Shown here: positions 1 through 8,472 of the stretch, piece by piece | Layout of the letters: every line of letters begins with the position of its first letter | How positions within the stretch are numbered: the first letter of the stretch is position 1 | Origin: Streptomyces anulatus | Lineage (GTDB): Bacteria; Actinomycetota; Actinomycetes; Streptomycetales; Streptomycetaceae | Length of the DNA: 64,000 nt | Reading direction: 5' to 3' | Assembly: GCF_014650675.1 (NCBI RefSeq) | Contig: NZ_BMVK01000004.1 | Span: 549,645-613,644 of the forward strand | The notes under the pieces: generated by a model | The model's input: only the letters and a program-made list of their open reading frames with translations | Databases searched by the model: none | What the model was told of the DNA's origin: nothing | Program-made: the position numbers and the translations under genes

Positions 1-170
1 CGGGTCTCCTCGGAGATCGTGGCGCCCTGCTTCCGGGCCCCCAGCACCAGCGAGACGGTGGCCTGCGAGACCCCGGCGAGCCGGGCGACCTCGGCCTGGC
101 GCGGACGGGACGTACGGCCCGCGGGGGCGGGCGCCCGGCCCGGCCTGGACCGCTTCCTGGGTTCTTCCAC
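1..170 (-). CDS. LacI-family transcriptional regulator, N-terminal part only (runs off the window)
   Basis: Reading leftward from a GTG at 170, the frame encodes a short basic leader and then a LacI-type helix-turn-helix (AEVARLAGVSQATVSLVLG, about residues 24-42), followed by the ISEET segment that precedes the hinge in this family. A GGAGGAAC Shine-Dalgarno sits six bases before the GTG. The gene continues beyond position 1, so the sugar-binding domain is not visible. It lies downstream of the mannonate dehydratase gene on the same strand, with its own operator-like palindrome just upstream (185-217), so self-repression is likely. The family binds sugars or sugar acids; the effector is unknown. 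Confidence 0.85.
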   Translation of the reverse strand, partial: MEEPRKRSRPGRAPAPAGRTSRPRQAEVARLAGVSQATVSLVLGARKQGATISEET

Positions 171-184
171 GGTGTTCCTCCGGA

Positions 185-217
185 TCACTAATGCGTATTA
201 CTAATGCGCATTAGTGA
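185..217. promoter_or_regulatory. Nested LacI-type operator candidate upstream of the lacI-like gene
   Basis: The perfect 16-bp palindrome ACTAATGCGCATTAGT (200-215) overlaps a near-copy, ACTAATGCGTATTACT (187-202). In addition 11-bp arms at 185-195 and 207-217 are exact inverted repeats of each other. The A/T-rich flanks with a central CG-type step are typical of LacI-family operators. It is 15 bp before the GTG of the regulator at 170, so autoregulation is the simplest inference; the overlapping sites could allow alternative dimer placement. Confidence 0.7.
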
Positions 218-333
218 GTACTGTGAACCTCCGTTCCGCAGGGGTCAAGGGATTGCGCAAGACTTCTTTCGGCCGTGTGGGTACCGGCCTGTGCGTGCGG
301 GGCCCGGCGCTCGCCGGACCCCGCACCGGGGGC

Positions 334-1548
334 TCACCAGTCGTGGACGGTCCCGTCGTGGAGACGGTTGACCGGCAGATACGCGGCCGCGTACGGGTGC
401 GCCGCGGCCAGCTCCTCGTCGAGCTCCACGCCGATGCCGGGCTCCTCGCCGGGGTGCAGGTGGCCGTCGGTGAAGGTGTAGGCGTGCCGGAACACCGCGT
501 CGGTGAGCGGGCTGTGGCCCGAGTACTCCTGGATGCCGAAGTTGTGCACGGCGAGGTCCAGGTGCACGGCGGCGGCCATCCCGACCGGGGAGATGTCCTC
601 GGGGCCGTGGATCGCGCTCCTGATCTGGTACTGCGCGGCGAAGTCGAAGAGCTTGCGCAGCGGGGTGACGCCGCCGAAGTGGGTCACCGCCGAGCGCACG
701 TAGTCGATCAACTGCTCGGTGATCAGGGCCTGGTAGTCGTACACCGTGTTGAACACCTCGCCGACGGCCAGCGGCGTGGTGGTGGACCGCCGGACCAGAC
801 GCAGCGCCTCCTGGTTCTCGGCCGGGGTGCAGTCCTCCAGCCAGAACGGCCGGTAGGGCTCCAGGTCCTTGCCGAGCCGGGCGGCCTGGATCGGGGTGAG
901 CCGGTGGTGGGCGTCGTGCAGCAGCGGCAGTTCGGCGCCGAACTCCGCGCGCACCGCCTCGAAGACGGCCGGCACATGGCGCAGATACGCCGCGGTGTCC
1001 CAGTCCTCGACCAGGGGGCGGGCCTGCTGGTGGAGGACGGCCGCACCGGTGTCGTCGGTGTCGGTCACCCCGTACACCGCCTTGAGGCCGGGGATGCCGG
1101 ACTGGATGCGGACGGCGGGGTAGCCCTCGGCGAGCCGGGCCCGTACGGAGTCGAGCAGCTCGGGTACGTCCCGGCCGTTGGCATGGCCGTACGTCCCGAT
1201 CCGCTCCCGGCTCGCACCGCCCAGCAGTTGGTACAGCGGCAGCCCGGCGGCCTTCGCCTTGATGTCCCACAGCGCCACGTCCACGGCGGCGATGGCGGCC
1301 ATCGTCACCGGGCCGCGCCGCCAGTACGCACCCCGGTACAGCGACTGCCAGGTGTCCTCGACACGGTGCGGGTCGAGCCCGATCAGCAGGGGGGCGACAT
1401 GGTCGGTGAGATAGCTGACGACGGCCAGCTCCCGCCCGTTCAGGGTGGCGTCGCCGAGGCCGGTGAGCCCTTCGTCGGTCGTCAGCTTCAGGGTGACGAA
1501 GTTGCGGCCGGGGCTGGTGACGACGACCTTCGCGTCGACGATCTTCAT
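334..1548 (-). CDS. manD: Mannonate dehydratase family enolase (ManD/RspA-like)
   Basis: Enolase-superfamily dehydratase of 404 residues, the normal length for the D-mannonate/D-altronate dehydratase (RspA) group. The fold begins with the capping segment [18 protein letters not shown]. Metal ligands are visible as D212 (LLHDAHHR), E238 (FWLEDC) and E264 (AVGEVFN), with catalytic H214 and the ManD-type R147/Y159 pair (VRIQS, KAVYG). The reaction would be dehydration of D-mannonate (or a related sugar acid) to 2-keto-3-deoxygluconate in the cytoplasm. It starts 37 bp after the second permease stop and is the last gene of an SBP-permease-permease-dehydratase operon, which points to uptake and breakdown of a uronate-derived substrate. 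Substrate choice within the family varies and many members have low activity, so the symbol reflects family only. Confidence 0.88.
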   Translation of the reverse strand: MKIVDAKVVVTSPGRNFVTLKLTTDEGLTGLGDATLNGRELAVVSYLTDHVAPLLIGLDPHRVEDTWQSLYRGAYWRRGPVTMAAIAAVDVALWDIKAKAAGLPLYQLLGGASRERIGTYGHANGRDVPELLDSVRARLAEGYPAVRIQSGIPGLKAVYGVTDTDDTGAAVLHQQARPLVEDWDTAAYLRHVPAVFEAVRAEFGAELPLLHDAHHRLTPIQAARLGKDLEPYRPFWLEDCTPAENQEALRLVRRSTTTPLAVGEVFNTVYDYQALITEQLIDYVRSAVTHFGGVTPLRKLFDFAAQYQIRSAIHGPEDISPVGMAAAVHLDLAVHNFGIQEYSGHSPLTDAVFRHAYTFTDGHLHPGEEPGIGVELDEELAAAHPYAAAYLPVNRLHDGTVHDW

Positions 1549-1585
1549 GCGTGTGTGCTCTTTCCACAGGTGGGGGAGTGGGGGT

Positions 1586-2431
1586 TCAGCCCTTGGTGGC
1601 GCCGGACGTCAGCCCGGCCACCAGATACTTCTGGCCGAGGACGGCGGCCAGGACGACGGGCACGGTGATGAGAGAGGCGGCGGCCATCAGGCCGCCCCAG
1701 TCCGTGCTCGCGTAGGAGATGAAGTTGAACAGCGTGACCGGCACGGTCTGTGTCCGGTCGTCGGAGAAGACCAGCGCGAACATGAAGTTGTTCCAGCTGA
1801 AGACGAAGGCCAGCAGCGACGCGGTGGCCGTTCCGGGCGCCGCGAGCGGCAGCGAGATCCGCCAGAACGCGCCGAAGGCGCTCAGCCCGTCGGTGCGGGC
1901 CGCCTCCTCCAGCTCGACCGGCAGCCCCGCGAAGAAGCTGATCATGATCCACATGATCAGGGGCACCGAGACGAACATATGGCTGAGGATCAGCACCGTG
2001 TAGGAGCCGACCAGGCCCATCCGTGCGAACAGGTAGTACCAGGGCACGAGCAGCGAGATCGCCGGGACGATGCGCGCGACGAGGATGACGGAGCCGGTGC
2101 GGTGCATGGAGAACCGGCCCACCGCCCAGGCCGCCGGCACGGCGATCACGGCGGAGAGCACCGTCGAAACCACCCCCACCAGCAGGGAGTTGCCCATCGA
2201 CCGCACGATCTGCCCGGCCTCGACGACCGCGCGGAAGTTGTCCAGCGTCGGGGTGAACCACAGCCCGACCGAGGGGTCCGTGACCTGGACGTTGGTCTTG
2301 AAGGCCGCGGCGAACATCCACACGAGCGGCAGCGCGAAGACGAGCGTCACGACCGTGATCGCGGCCCCGCGCAGCCACGACCCGTACGGCCGTCCACGCC
2401 GGGCCCGTGCGGGGGAGAGGGTGGCACTCAT
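1586..2431 (-). CDS. Carbohydrate ABC transporter permease (MalG type)
   Basis: 281-residue inner-membrane permease of the binding-protein-dependent sugar family. About six hydrophobic segments are visible, the first being [20 protein letters not shown]. The cytoplasmic EAA loop that docks on the ATPase is present ([20 protein letters not shown]). The ATG at 2431 overlaps the stop of the upstream permease by four bases (ATGA), indicating translational coupling. The SBP gene precedes both permeases and no ATPase gene is in the operon, as is usual in Streptomyces, where a shared ATPase (MsiK type) energises many sugar importers. Confidence 0.9.
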   Translation of the reverse strand: MSATLSPARARRGRPYGSWLRGAAITVVTLVFALPLVWMFAAAFKTNVQVTDPSVGLWFTPTLDNFRAVVEAGQIVRSMGNSLLVGVVSTVLSAVIAVPAAWAVGRFSMHRTGSVILVARIVPAISLLVPWYYLFARMGLVGSYTVLILSHMFVSVPLIMWIMISFFAGLPVELEEAARTDGLSAFGAFWRISLPLAAPGTATASLLAFVFSWNNFMFALVFSDDRTQTVPVTLFNFISYASTDWGGLMAAASLITVPVVLAAVLGQKYLVAGLTSGATKG

Positions 2432-3408
2432 GCGTTCTTCCTTCCGCCCCGGCGGCGCAGCAGCACCACGACACCGATGATGAACAGCGTGAACAGGACC
2501 AGGACGGCGGCGGCCAGCCCGTACTCCTGGTAGTCGAAGGTGAGCCCGTAGGCGTAGACGTTGAGGGTCTCCACCTCGAAGTCCGAACCGCCGCCCGCGC
2601 CCTTGGTGGCGTAGAGGATGTCGAAGGTCTTCAGCGCGTCGACGGCGCGCAGCACCAACGCGGTGGCGAGCGTCGGCCCGAGCATCGGCAGGACGACGTG
2701 GCGGAAGCGCTGCCAGGCGTTCGCGCCGTCGACCAGGGCGGCCTCCTCCGGCTCCTCGGGCAGCGTGGTCAGTCCGGCCAGAAGCAGCAGCGTCATCATC
2801 GGGGTCCACTGCCACACGTCGATGAGCATCAGCGTCGGCAGCGACTGCCCGACCGAGCCGAGGAACTCCTGCCGGGGCACGCCGACCGCTTCGAGCAGAT
2901 GGTTGGCGATGCCGTTGGTGGGATCGAGGATCAGCAGCCAGAGGATGCCGATCGCGACCGGCGTGGCCAGCAGCGGAATGATGAGCACGGTACGGACCCA
3001 GCGCATCCCCCGGAACGGCTTGCGCATCAGCATCGCCAGGGCGAGCCCGAGCACCGTCTCCAGCACCACCGCGCCCACGGTGAACACCAGGGTGCGGCGG
3101 GCGGCGGGCCAGAACCGGCGGGTGTCGCCCAGCGCGTCGGTGAAGTTGCGCAGACCGACGTGGGCGCTGTCGGCGTTCACCGCCCCGAAGGCGTCGGTGA
3201 GGCTGAGATTCAGCGTGAAGACCAGCGGAAAGATGATCATCAGGCCGACGAAGAGCACCGCCGGGCTGAGCATCGCCCACTTGAGCCGCCGGTTGGCCTG
3301 CTCGAAGGTCCGCTGCCGTCGCCCCGCCCCGGGCGGTGTCGGGCCCGAAGCGCGGGCGGTGGAGCCCCGGGTGGCTTCTGCGGTCCCGGTGACCTCGGTG
3401 GCGGACAT
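2428..3408 (-). CDS. Carbohydrate ABC transporter permease (MalF/UgpA type)
   Basis: 326-residue sugar permease with a roughly 45-residue cytoplasmic N-terminus rich in Ser/Thr/Ala/Arg followed by six membrane segments (first: LKWAMLSPAVLFVGLMIIFPL). The EAA loop reads EEAALVDGANAWQRFRHVVLPML. It forms the heterodimeric channel with the next permease. The ATG at 3408 overlaps the stop codon of the solute-binding protein by one base (TGATG) and its own stop overlaps the next start by four, so the three transport genes are translationally coupled. Confidence 0.9.
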   Translation of the reverse strand: MSATEVTGTAEATRGSTARASGPTPPGAGRRQRTFEQANRRLKWAMLSPAVLFVGLMIIFPLVFTLNLSLTDAFGAVNADSAHVGLRNFTDALGDTRRFWPAARRTLVFTVGAVVLETVLGLALAMLMRKPFRGMRWVRTVLIIPLLATPVAIGILWLLILDPTNGIANHLLEAVGVPRQEFLGSVGQSLPTLMLIDVWQWTPMMTLLLLAGLTTLPEEPEEAALVDGANAWQRFRHVVLPMLGPTLATALVLRAVDALKTFDILYATKGAGGGSDFEVETLNVYAYGLTFDYQEYGLAAAVLVLFTLFIIGVVVLLRRRGGRKNA

Positions 3409-4727
3409 CAGGACTCCTTGTGGCGGTTGTCGCGTACGAGAAACTGGGCGAACTCCGCGTCCGCGTCACGCACGACCGGCCGGACGGACTCGCCGAGGAT
3501 GCCCGCGACCAGCGGGCGGCCGACGATGTCCCGGGCCCGGCCGACCTGGAGGACCCGGGGCCGGTCGTAGCCCACCCCGCGCTCCGCGTTGAGCCGCATG
3601 GCCTCGGCGAGCTCCGGCGGGAAGGCGGCCAGCGTCTTCGGGTCGGACCACACCGAGGAGCGGGCGCCGGGGATGCCCTCCGACTGGAGCGCGGCGGACA
3701 TCTCGGGCCCGGCCGCCCATCGGATGAACTCCCAGGCGTCGTCGCGCAGTCGGGAGAAGGTGTTGATGCCGAGACTCCAGGAGGGGATGTTGTGCGGCCT
3801 GGCCCCGGCCGCCCCGGCGGGGAAGGGCGCGAAGCCGACGCTCTCGCGCACCCGGGACACCTTCGGGTCGAGGAAGCTGCTGTAGATCGCGTCGGCGTCG
3901 ATGAAGAAGGCGGCCTTGCCCTGCGCGAAGATCGGCATCGCCTGTTCGAGGCTCATATTGGTCGCCCCGGGCGGTCCGGAGCCGGCCAGCAGACGGCCGT
4001 AGTACTCGTAGGCGGCGACGGCCTCGGCGCTGCCGATCCCGGACTTCCCGTCCACGACGAAGTCACCGCCGTGCGAGTAGAGGAAGCTCGACCACTGGGA
4101 CACCGCGCCGCTGCGCTGACCCCGGCCGACATAGCCGTAGAAGCCCTTGTCCCGGCGGGTCAGCTCCTGTGCGGCCTCCATCAGCGCCTCCAGCGTGCGC
4201 GGCGGCCCGCCCAGGTCCTCCACCAGGTCCTTGCGGTAGTAGAGGGCGGGGCGTTCGGTCACCACCGGGACGCTCAGCACCTTCCCGGCGGTCGTCGACG
4301 CCTGGCGGGGCGCTTCCTGGAAGTCGTCCCAGGCGAACCTCGCGTCGTCCGCCACCCGGTCGCTGAGGTCGGCGAGCCAGCCGTTGTGGCCGAAGAGCAA
4401 CTGCTCCTGGAGCGCGCGGACCATCATCACGTCCACGTCGGTGCCCGACGCGTTGAGCTTGACGTTGTAGCTGCTGGCGAGCTGGTCGGCGGTGAGCAGC
4501 GTCATCGAGACCCGCCGCCCGATCCGCTCCTCGAACTCAGCGGTGCGGCGCTTGACCGCCTGGGACCAGACGTGGTTGATCGCCATGATCCGCAACGGTG
4601 CGTCGGCCGAGGGCTTGCCGCCCCCGCCCGAACAGGCGCTCAGCGCTCCCGCCCCGGCGGCCGCCGCGGCCCCTGCGGCGAGCCTGCCGAAGGCGCGCCG
4701 GCTCAGGAGCTGGCTGCTCGTGGACAT
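3408..4727 (-). CDS. Extracellular sugar-binding lipoprotein (Tat-exported, ABC importer)
   Basis: 439-residue solute-binding protein of the family 1 type. The N-terminus has a twin-arginine motif (SRRAFGRLA) followed by an Ala-rich hydrophobic core and a lipobox ending LSAC at about residue 34, so it should be Tat-exported and lipidated. The start at 4727 is chosen over an upstream in-frame ATG because it puts the Tat motif at residue 9 and has a GAGGACGAGG ribosome site. It captures the sugar for the two permeases encoded downstream. Two FadR-like operators (4785-4818) lie 58-91 bp upstream, between this gene and the FadR-type regulator gene, which is transcribed toward it. Confidence 0.9.
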   Translation of the reverse strand: MSTSSQLLSRRAFGRLAAGAAAAAGAGALSACSGGGGKPSADAPLRIMAINHVWSQAVKRRTAEFEERIGRRVSMTLLTADQLASSYNVKLNASGTDVDVMMVRALQEQLLFGHNGWLADLSDRVADDARFAWDDFQEAPRQASTTAGKVLSVPVVTERPALYYRKDLVEDLGGPPRTLEALMEAAQELTRRDKGFYGYVGRGQRSGAVSQWSSFLYSHGGDFVVDGKSGIGSAEAVAAYEYYGRLLAGSGPPGATNMSLEQAMPIFAQGKAAFFIDADAIYSSFLDPKVSRVRESVGFAPFPAGAAGARPHNIPSWSLGINTFSRLRDDAWEFIRWAAGPEMSAALQSEGIPGARSSVWSDPKTLAAFPPELAEAMRLNAERGVGYDRPRVLQVGRARDIVGRPLVAGILGESVRPVVRDADAEFAQFLVRDNRHKES

Positions 4728-4784
4728 CCTCGTCCTCGTTTCTCTGCGGTACGTGTTGCCTGCCGGCCCCTGTGGGACCGGACT

Positions 4785-4818
4785 GGTCCGACCTGGTCCA
4801 ACTGGTAGGACCAGTTGG
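4785..4818. promoter_or_regulatory. Tandem FadR/GntR-type operators in front of the sugar-uptake operon
   Basis: Two sites fit the FadR-subfamily pattern GGT-N3-ACC. The first is GGTCCGACC at 4785-4793. The second is embedded in a perfect inverted repeat with 9-bp arms, CCAACTGGT (4798-4806) and ACCAGTTGG (4810-4818), three bases apart. They lie upstream of the binding-protein gene and about 200 bp downstream of the end of the FadR-like regulator gene, the obvious candidate ligand-responsive repressor. Confidence 0.72.
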
Positions 4819-5021
4819 TCTACGCGGGACCGTAACAGCAGGGAAACCTCCCCGACCAGACCCTGAAGCAAAGATTCCGCCTACCGGACGGATCGGGCGG
4901 GGTCGCGTGGACCGGCGGGGTTGGGGCGGGACCGGGGCGGGACCGGCGAGGCCGGGCGGGCCGGCTGCGTACCGCGTCAGTGGCCCCCTGCGTAGCCGCC
5001 CGCCCCCGGCCCGCCCCCGGA

Positions 5022-5840
5022 CTAGCGTCCCGGAGGTGTCCGGCGGCCCTCGGCCTGGTCCAGCAGCGTCTCGATGTGGTTGCGCGCCATCGTGTCGACC
5101 TGGACGTCGAGATCGGCCCCGTACGTCCGCAGGCCCAGAATCAGGTGCTCCCGCATCCGCGCGCAGGCGAGGTCCACGTCCCGTGCCTCGACCGCCTCGA
5201 AGATCTCCGGGTGGTGCGGTACCCCGGGTTCACCGATCGACGGATCGGAGTTCGAGCGGAGCATCATCTCGAACATCATGCCGCCGATCGAGGACAGCAT
5301 GATCCTCAGCACCGGGTTCTTGCTGGCCACGGCGATGGCCTCGTGGAAGTCCATGTCCGCCTGGGCCTTGACCACGACGTCCGTCGCCGATTCCAGGGCG
5401 TCCCGGGCGGCCCGCATCGCCGCGATGTCCTCGTCCGTGGCCCGCTCGGTCGCCAGCCGGACCATCTCGACCTCCAGCGGGATCCGCGCCTCGATGAGCT
5501 GCCGGACGGTGGGCCGGCCCGCCCGGTACAGCGCGTCGTACCCCCGGGCCTGCCCCGAGGACTGCTCGCGGACGAAGGAGCCGCGCCCCGGGGCGACTTC
5601 GATCAGATGCTGGGCCTCCAGCCGCCGCAGCACCTCGCGCACGACGTTCCTGCTGGCGCCGAACTGGGCGGCGAGTTCCCGTTCGGAGGGGAGCTTCGTC
5701 CCGACGGCGATCTGGCCGGAGCGGATGTCGTGCTCCAGCTCGCGGGCGATGCGCTCCGTCAGGAGCCCGCGCCGGGCGGGATCCGCGACCGGACCCGGCC
5801 GCGCGGAACCCGACGGGGAGGAGGGGGCGGACGGCTGCAT
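5022..5840 (-). CDS. FadR-subfamily GntR transcriptional regulator
   Basis: 272-residue regulator starting at MQPSAP. After a flexible 25-residue leader comes the GntR winged helix (KLPSERELAAQFGASRNVVREVLRRLEAQ, about residues 50-78), then an all-helical FCD ligand domain (about 105-260) with the metal/ligand residues expected in D..FH..I (ADMDFHEAIA) and H (REHLILG). It is transcribed in the same direction as the uptake operon, ending 294 bp before the binding-protein start. FadR-type proteins of this sort sense sugar acids or other carboxylates and repress the linked catabolic genes, which fits the dehydratase downstream. No convincing Shine-Dalgarno precedes the ATG; a more upstream ATG at 5888 is possible but adds non-conserved residues. 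Confidence 0.87.
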   Translation of the reverse strand: MQPSAPSSPSGSARPGPVADPARRGLLTERIARELEHDIRSGQIAVGTKLPSERELAAQFGASRNVVREVLRRLEAQHLIEVAPGRGSFVREQSSGQARGYDALYRAGRPTVRQLIEARIPLEVEMVRLATERATDEDIAAMRAARDALESATDVVVKAQADMDFHEAIAVASKNPVLRIMLSSIGGMMFEMMLRSNSDPSIGEPGVPHHPEIFEAVEARDVDLACARMREHLILGLRTYGADLDVQVDTMARNHIETLLDQAEGRRTPPGR

Positions 5841-6086
5841 GATCGCAGCGTACAGGCCGGTCGGGGCCCGACGGGCATCTCCCGGCACCGGCCCGTGGGC
5901 GAGGAGGCGACCTGCGCGGCGGAGGCCGGAACGGGCGTCGCGCGCTGCCGGCGCCCCCGCGGATGCTCCGCGTGTGTTCTGCGTACTCCGTCCCCTTCTC
6001 CACGTGCTTGCACGGTTCTTGCCCTATGGCATCGCCTCCGGCGGTGCCGCGATACTGCGACGAGCCGTTGACCCGAAAGGACCCAC

Positions 6087-7355
6087 GTGACGCACCGACT
6101 CTCCGCAACCCCCCGGCTCGGCCTCGGCGGCGTGGCGCTCCTGCTCGTTCTCGCGGGCCCCGCGCTGCCCGCCTCGGCGTCCCCGGCGGACGGCGCCCGC
6201 ACCCCCACGGCGACGACCGTCGAGGAGCAGCGCCTCGACCGGGCCGCGCCGCAGGAGATCCTGCGGCGCAGCGGATTCGACGCCCTCGCCCCGCGCTTCG
6301 AGCGTGCCCTCAGGGGCTCCGACGGCTACGCGCAGGCCGAGCGAACGGTGACCCGCCACGCCTCGGCTCTGTGGCGGCGCGCCGTCGACCGCGCCCAGGG
6401 CCGAGGACCCGCCACCGGTGACCTGAGCCGGGGCGACGACCGCCCGCTGTACTGGGCCCGACTCGCGCTCAGCCGCGAACTGCGCGCGTGGACACCCCGG
6501 TTCGCGCTGGCCGACGAGCAGCGCCGGGCGTTGCACACGGCCCTGGAGACCTCCTCGCGCGGCCAGGACGACATCCGCTTCCCGGGCCACCGGGTGAAGC
6601 GGGTCCTCGTCACCGGCTTCGACCCGTTCACGCTGGACAGGGACACCCGCATCGGCAACCCCTCGGGCGCGAGCGCGCTCGCCCTGGACGGCACCCTGGT
6701 GCGGACCGCCGAGGGGCCGGCCCGGATCGAGACCGTCGTCTTCCCGGTGCGCTGGGCGGACTTCGCGGAGGGAACCGTCGAGCGGGTCCTCGCCCGGCAG
6801 CTGCCCCACCTGGACCTGTTCACCACTGTCAGCCAGGGCCGTCAGGGCCGCTTCGACGTGGAGCGCACCAACGGGGCCTGGCGCGGCGGCTTCCCCGACA
6901 ACGAGAACGCGGCGAGCACAGGGACGGTCCCCGTCGCCGACCCCGGCTCGCAGCCGCAGTGGACGACCACGACACTCCCGTACCGACAGCTCACCGAAGC
7001 GGAGACGGGCCGCTTCCCGGTGTACGACAACACCGAGGTCACCGAGATCCCCGCGGGCGGCACCCAACCGGTGACCAGGCCGGACGGACCGACGCCGGGC
7101 TCGGCGTCGCGCGCCGGAGGCGGCGGGGACTACCTCTCCAACGAGATCGCCTACCGGGCCACCCTGTTGCGCGACCGGCTGGGGCTGCCGAAGCTGCCGG
7201 GCGGGCATCTGCACACACCGGTCCTGCAGTTCGGCGCGGAGAACACGAACCCGCGGACGGGCACGGTCACCGACCCGGACTTCGAGCGCAACCGGGCGGA
7301 CATCGTCGGCCAGGTGAGGGAGTTGGTGAAGACGGCGGTGGGGGAGACCGGCTGA
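6087..7355 (+). CDS. Secreted pyroglutamyl-peptidase-like protein with Ser at the nucleophile position
   Basis: 422 residues beginning with GTG after GAAAGGA. A Sec signal peptide (hydrophobic GLGGVALLLVLAGPALPASASP) is followed by about 145 residues of unknown function and then a C15-type domain: VLVTGFDPF, IGNPSGASALAL, the SQGRQGRFDVERTNG segment containing the usual catalytic Glu, and GGHLHTP with the usual His. At the position where the family has Cys (consensus G-Y-x-C-N) this protein has DYLSNEIAY, i.e. Ser. The family removes N-terminal pyroglutamate; a Cys-to-Ser change may alter or abolish that. The extra N-terminal half and export are also unlike the compact cytoplasmic enzyme of about 215 residues. 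Confidence 0.8.
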   Translation: MTHRLSATPRLGLGGVALLLVLAGPALPASASPADGARTPTATTVEEQRLDRAAPQEILRRSGFDALAPRFERALRGSDGYAQAERTVTRHASALWRRAVDRAQGRGPATGDLSRGDDRPLYWARLALSRELRAWTPRFALADEQRRALHTALETSSRGQDDIRFPGHRVKRVLVTGFDPFTLDRDTRIGNPSGASALALDGTLVRTAEGPARIETVVFPVRWADFAEGTVERVLARQLPHLDLFTTVSQGRQGRFDVERTNGAWRGGFPDNENAASTGTVPVADPGSQPQWTTTTLPYRQLTEAETGRFPVYDNTEVTEIPAGGTQPVTRPDGPTPGSASRAGGGGDYLSNEIAYRATLLRDRLGLPKLPGGHLHTPVLQFGAENTNPRTGTVTDPDFERNRADIVGQVRELVKTAVGETG

Positions 7356-7433
7356 AAGCACCTCGGCCGCGACCTCGCCCTGTCCCGCTGCGGCATCCAT
7401 GAGCCCGTGGTGCCGGTCGTACCAGAACGCTGC

Positions 7434-7465
7434 CCTGCGTGCCCTCGGGCCCGAGGGCACGCAGG
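7434..7465. terminator. Perfect 32-bp palindrome, bidirectional terminator
   Basis: The 16 bases at 7434-7449 are the exact reverse complement of 7450-7465, with no spacer. It lies between two convergent genes (ends at 7355 and 7495), the expected place for a shared factor-independent terminator. Confidence 0.8.
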
Positions 7466-7494
7466 CGTCCGGCTTCACGGACGAGACCAGGGGG

Positions 7495-8247
7495 CTATCC
7501 CTTTTCCCACGGGTCCGACGGCGGCTTCAACCCGAAGGTGCGGTCGAGTCTCGCCACGGTCTTCTTGAGGTTCTTGAGCCCCTCGTCAAAGGTTTTCCAC
7601 CCCCGGAACGCCTGTCCGGCCTCCGTGGGCGACTGGAACGTCCTGCCCTGCGGCACCGACGCCAGTACCTCACGCGCACCCTCGTCGAGGCGCTCGATGG
7701 CGGCCGACCAGGTTTTCTGGGTCTTGGGGTCGGGGATCGAACCGAACAGCCGGGCGGTGCTGAGCGCCTCATCGAGACCGCTGAAGTCCAGGATCACGAG
7801 GGCGAATTCCTCTTCCTCGTCGGGGCGACCGGACTGGGCCTTCTCGGCTTCCTCGATCAAACTGACCATCGCCGTCCCGCCTCCGTACTCGTACCACTGG
7901 GTGACGGCCTCGGTGATCTCGGCGGCCGTACTCGGTGTCGGCGAGGCGGTCGCCGAGGTGGTCGGAGACGAAGGGCGGGTCGAACTCGGAGTCGGAGACG
8001 AAGGCGCCGTCGGGGTCGGTCGTGCGGGCGGCTTCGCGCCGCCCGAGGCAGGGCCGGACGCGGCTCCGGCGCAGGCGGTGAGCAGTACAGCGGTGACGAC
8101 CGTGAGCAGCAGCGGCACGAGGACGCGTCCGGGACGGCCCGGCGCGGCGTCGTGGTGATCGGGTCGGCGAGCAGCCAGGCCCGGGAAGCCGCGGTCGCGA
8201 CCCCCGCGTACGCGTCGGCCACCTGGGTGCCTACGTCCTCGTAACAC
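7495..8247 (-). CDS. Putative lipoprotein of unknown function
   Basis: About 250 residues. The hydrophobic stretch VLVPLLLTVVTAVLLTAC ends in a lipobox; it is followed by a Pro/Ser/Thr linker of about 45 residues and a charged helical domain of about 125 residues ending DPWEKG. No family recognised. The start is uncertain: a GTG at 8247 has a good GAGGGGAA site but gives an unusually long, Arg-rich n-region of about 45 residues; a GTG at 8118 would place the signal core at the very N-terminus but lacks a ribosome site. The terminator at 7434-7465 follows the gene. Confidence 0.6.
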   Translation of the reverse strand: MLRGRRHPGGRRVRGGRDRGFPGLAARRPDHHDAAPGRPGRVLVPLLLTVVTAVLLTACAGAASGPASGGAKPPARPTPTAPSSPTPSSTRPSSPTTSATASPTPSTAAEITEAVTQWYEYGGGTAMVSLIEEAEKAQSGRPDEEEEFALVILDFSGLDEALSTARLFGSIPDPKTQKTWSAAIERLDEGAREVLASVPQGRTFQSPTEAGQAFRGWKTFDEGLKNLKKTVARLDRTFGLKPPSDPWEKG

Positions 8248-8472
8248 GGCGCTTCCCCTCGTTCGGCAGGGGGAATCAGGTCCCCGCAGTGATCGGGGCG
8301 GCCGGTGCACGGCCGCCCCGATCGACGGTAGGGCGAGGGGACGTGTTCCACCAGCGACTGGATCGCATGTGTGCCATGCCGTGGAGGAATGGGTTCCGCG
8401 ATGGATGCGGCGGAAGCCTCCGGGGGAACGACCTGGCCGGGTGGACCTGGGGCGCTGCCGCCGAAGCGTGCG

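Noticed and set aside
214..1668. Long open frame on the plus strand opposite the mannonate dehydratase gene
   Set aside because: Antisense shadow of a high-GC gene; no domain, no start signal, and the minus-strand protein is fully conserved in motif.
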